A program made the translations under genes and the position numbers. Source: Flavobacterium xinjiangense (GTDB lineage Bacteria > Bacteroidota > Bacteroidia > Flavobacteriales > Flavobacteriaceae). Taken from it: a DNA stretch of 64,000 bases. Below, in pieces: positions 61,463-64,000 of this stretch (position 1 is the stretch's first letter; each line of letters starts with the position of its first letter). The DNA lies in contig NZ_FRCL01000010.1 of NCBI RefSeq assembly GCF_900142885.1, positions 1 to 64,000 on the forward strand, read 5' to 3'. The notes under the pieces were generated by a model. That model searched no databases, had not been told where the DNA came from, and saw only the letters and a program-made list of their open reading frames with translations.

Positions 61463-63144
61463 AAAAAATACTTTTTCTCCTTGCCTTTGCTGTTTTAGGC
61501 TGTAAATCAAATGAAAAAACTGTTGAACCTACAGGTTTAGTAACTTCAAAAGCGATGGTGGTTTCTGCTCGCGAGGAAGCTTCGCAAATAGGAGTTGAAA
61601 TCATGAAAAAGGGCGGAAATGCTTTTGATGCGATGGTAGCAACTGAACTGGCTTTGGCGGTTTCACATCCACAAGCTGGAAATATTGGCGGCGGTGGTTT
61701 CATGGTTTTCAGGAAAGCCAACGGTGAAACCGGAGCTATAGATTACAGAGAAAAAGCACCTTTGGCAGCAACTAAAGATATGTATTTGGATAAAAACGGA
61801 AATGTAATTGAGGGTAAAAGTAGAGAAACCGCTCTGGCATTGGGAATTCCGGGTACCATTGCAGGAATATTTGAAGTACATAAAAAATATGGTTCCTTAC
61901 CCATAAGTGAAATTCTTAAACCTGTAATTGCTTTGGCAGAAAGAGGTGTTGTTGTCACTAAATTTCAAGCGCAAAGTCTAGCTGATTACAGAGCTTCTTT
62001 CATCAAGGCTAACGGGCGAAACAGTTTGTTTTCGAAAGAATATAAAGAAAATGACACTATCAAATATCCAGCATTGGCAGCCACATTAAAACGAATTGCC
62101 ATAAACGGTCGTGATGAATTTTACAATGGAGAAACCGCTGAAAAGTTAGTTGCTTTTCTGTCTAAAAAAGGCGGAAATGTAACTATGGAAGATTTGAAAA
62201 AATACCAAGCAAAATGGAGAACACCTATTACATTTCAATATAAAGAATTAAAGATTACCTCAATGTCTCCACCAAGCAGTGGCGGAATTTGTTTGAATCA
62301 AATCATGAAAATGATTGAGCCTTATAACCTTTCACAAATGGGGCACAACAGTCAAAAAACAATTCAGGTAATTACGGAAGCGGAACGAAGAGCGTATGCT
62401 GACCGGAATTATTTCTTGGGAGATCCTGATTTTGTAAAGCTTCCTTTGAAAGAATTAGTCGATCCAGCCTATTTAGAAAAAAGAATGAGTGATTTTTCAT
62501 TCGATCAAGCTTCAAAATCCTCAGATATCGCTAATGGGAAAATCAAAGGATATGAGAGCAAACAAACGACTCATTATTCGATTGTCGATTCAAAAGGGAA
62601 TGCTGTATCGGTAACGACTACATTAAATGACAATTATGGTTCTAAAATATATTGCGATGAATTGGGCTTCTTTTTAAATAATCAAATGGACGATTTCAGC
62701 GCAAAGCCAGGGGTTCCAAATTTATATGGACTTACGGGAACGGAAGCAAACAGCATTGCTCCCCAAAAAAGAATGTTGAGCTCTATGTCGCCAACAATTG
62801 TAGAGAAAGACGGTAAACTTTTTATGGTTGTGGGAACGCCGGGTGGTTCAACGATCATTACATCTGTTTTACAAACAATATTGAATGTCTATGAATTTGG
62901 CATGAGCATGCAGGAAGCAGTAAACGCACCTCGTTTTCACCATCAGTGGTTACCCGATGAAATTACATTTGAACCCAATTCTTTCGATAAAGAATTATTG
63001 AACAATTTGAAGAAAAAAGGATACAACATCAATGAAAAAAATAAAGAAATCATTGGGGAAGTAGATGCTGTTTTGGTATTACCAAATGGAAAACTTGAAG
63101 GTGGCGCAGATAAAAGAGGTGATAATAAAGCGGTTGGTTTTTAA
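61459..63144 (+). CDS. ggt: Gamma-glutamyltransferase, lipoprotein form
   Basis: A 561-aa GGT. Lipobox AVLGC (about residue 15) anchors it in the envelope. The N-terminal part has GGGGFMVFR and the active Thr370 (QTTHYSIVD), where self-cleavage makes the small subunit. GGSTIITSVLQTIL closes the glutamate pocket. It hydrolyses or transfers gamma-glutamyl groups, e.g. from glutathione. A paralogue begins 32 nt downstream. Confidence 0.9.
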   Translation: MKKILFLLAFAVLGCKSNEKTVEPTGLVTSKAMVVSAREEASQIGVEIMKKGGNAFDAMVATELALAVSHPQAGNIGGGGFMVFRKANGETGAIDYREKAPLAATKDMYLDKNGNVIEGKSRETALALGIPGTIAGIFEVHKKYGSLPISEILKPVIALAERGVVVTKFQAQSLADYRASFIKANGRNSLFSKEYKENDTIKYPALAATLKRIAINGRDEFYNGETAEKLVAFLSKKGGNVTMEDLKKYQAKWRTPITFQYKELKITSMSPPSSGGICLNQIMKMIEPYNLSQMGHNSQKTIQVITEAERRAYADRNYFLGDPDFVKLPLKELVDPAYLEKRMSDFSFDQASKSSDIANGKIKGYESKQTTHYSIVDSKGNAVSVTTTLNDNYGSKIYCDELGFFLNNQMDDFSAKPGVPNLYGLTGTEANSIAPQKRMLSSMSPTIVEKDGKLFMVVGTPGGSTIITSVLQTILNVYEFGMSMQEAVNAPRFHHQWLPDEITFEPNSFDKELLNNLKKKGYNINEKNKEIIGEVDAVLVLPNGKLEGGADKRGDNKAVGF

Positions 63145-63176
63145 AAATTATATTCTTATAAATTCAGAATATCAGA

Positions 63177-64000
63177 TTGAAAAAAATTATTATTCTATTG
63201 AGTGTTTTTTCTATTGGTTGTAAAACCCAAAATGTTATAGTAAAGCCCACAGGACTGGTTGCTGATAAAGCAATGGTAGTTTCGGCACGTGAAGAGGCAT
63301 CAAAAATAGGTGTCGAAATCATGAAGAAAGGCGGTAATGCTTTTGATGCGATGGTTGGAACCGAATTGGCTCTTGCAGTTGCTTATCCGTTTGCAGGAAA
63401 TCTTGGCGGTGGCGGTTTTATGGTGTATCGAAAAGCAAACGGCGAAGTTGGTTCTTTAGATTACCGAGAAAAAGCACCATTAGCAGCCACAAAAAATATG
63501 TTTCTTGACGAAAAAGGAAATGTTATAAAAGGAAAAAGTACAGGGACAGCTTTGGCCATTGGCGTGCCTGGAACGATTGCCGGAGTTTTTGAAGTACACA
63601 AAAAATTAGGGTCCTTGCCTATCGAAGAAATATTAAAACCGGTAATTGCATTAGCAGAAAGAGGTGTGATAGTTACTAAAAAACAAGAACTTCGTTTTAA
63701 TGATTATAAAGTGGAAATATTGAAAAAAAATGGACCAAATTCTCTGTTTTCTACTGTTTTCAAAGAAAACGACTTTATAAAATATCCTGCGCTGGCAACT
63801 ACATTGAAAAGAATTTCCAAAAATGGACGAGATGAATTTTACAAAGGAGAAACTGCTAAAATATTAGTTAAATACCTTCAGGAAAAAGGGGCGATAATCA
63901 CTTTGGAAGATTTGGCCAAATATGAAGCTAAATGGCGCACTCCTCTTACTTTTGATTACAAAGATTTAAAGATAATCTCTATGTCTCCGCCGAGCAGTGG
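63177..64000 (+). CDS. Second gamma-glutamyltransferase, partial at window end
   Basis: Starts at TTG 63177 with a lipoprotein signal (KKIIILLSVFSIGC) and stays open to the window edge (274 codons). It closely follows the upstream GGT: GLVADKAMVVSAREEASKIG, NLGGGGFMVYRKANG, KWRTPLTFDYKDLK. The catalytic Thr lies beyond the edge. Tandem duplicate of the preceding gene, probably co-transcribed. Confidence 0.85.
   Translation, partial: MKKIIILLSVFSIGCKTQNVIVKPTGLVADKAMVVSAREEASKIGVEIMKKGGNAFDAMVGTELALAVAYPFAGNLGGGGFMVYRKANGEVGSLDYREKAPLAATKNMFLDEKGNVIKGKSTGTALAIGVPGTIAGVFEVHKKLGSLPIEEILKPVIALAERGVIVTKKQELRFNDYKVEILKKNGPNSLFSTVFKENDFIKYPALATTLKRISKNGRDEFYKGETAKILVKYLQEKGAIITLEDLAKYEAKWRTPLTFDYKDLKIISMSPPSS

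Overview
The window comes from an AT-rich member of the Bacteroidota, most likely a Flavobacterium or close relative. Evidence: flavobacterial -7 boxes (TAnnTTTG) before several genes, a type IX secretion C-terminal sorting domain, an ECF sigma/FecR/TonB-receptor operon with an STN domain, DUF4369-TlpA, GYF_2 and SIMPL proteins, and Bacteroidota-type mobile-element genes (DUF932, a Zn-finger/HTH 'excisionase-like' protein). These are inferences from sequence reading; no database search was run.

Layout. (1) 1-2768: a LuxR/NarL-type response regulator cut off by an IS21-like repeat array at the window edge, a divergent 75-aa lipoprotein, and a TPR sensor histidine kinase. (2) 2769-13981: an accessory zone with decayed sequence, a DUF932 gene, an AbiEii-type nucleotidyltransferase toxin with HTH antitoxin and palindromic operator, a 1627-aa six-module leucine-rich-repeat protein for T9SS export, a KTSC protein, and a frameshifted Zn-finger/HTH gene. 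(3) 13982-22417: five co-directional genes that look like an uncharacterised defence cassette: a nuclease-like protein, a 973-aa PD-(D/E)XK/helical-repeat protein, a membrane J-domain protein, a DUF4365-TPR nuclease-like protein, and a caspase-like protease. (4) 22454-27083: a reverse-strand block with a broken 'NEFGHH' protein, a GGCT-fold protein, two HEPN-type proteins (one frameshifted), and an overlapping trio of pentapeptide/TM protein, MNT nucleotidyltransferase and small ORF. (5) 27600-29766: a tripartite HipBST-type toxin-antitoxin operon with three operators at 70-71 bp spacing, flanked by diverged direct repeats. (6) 30055-64000: chromosome-like core. It holds signalling genes (one histidine kinase split by a 2-nt insertion, one intact CHASE/PAS kinase with response regulator), an AAA/VWA pair, DnaJ-KTSC, a DUF4369-TlpA gene split by TGA, tRNA-Tyr, SIMPL, rhomboid, an acyltransferase, a class V aminotransferase, a DM13/barrel pair, a lipoprotein/metalloprotease cluster facing the ECF/FecR/TonB operon, glmM, ACP phosphodiesterase, and two tandem gamma-glutamyltransferases (the second runs off the window).

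The best candidate for something undescribed is the 13982-22417 cassette, which combines three putative nuclease folds, a J-domain membrane protein and a caspase. The pentapeptide/MNT/small-ORF trio is a second candidate. Five genes carry single lesions (frameshift or stop) that restore a full-length family member when ignored. They are either real decay or assembly errors and should be checked against reads.
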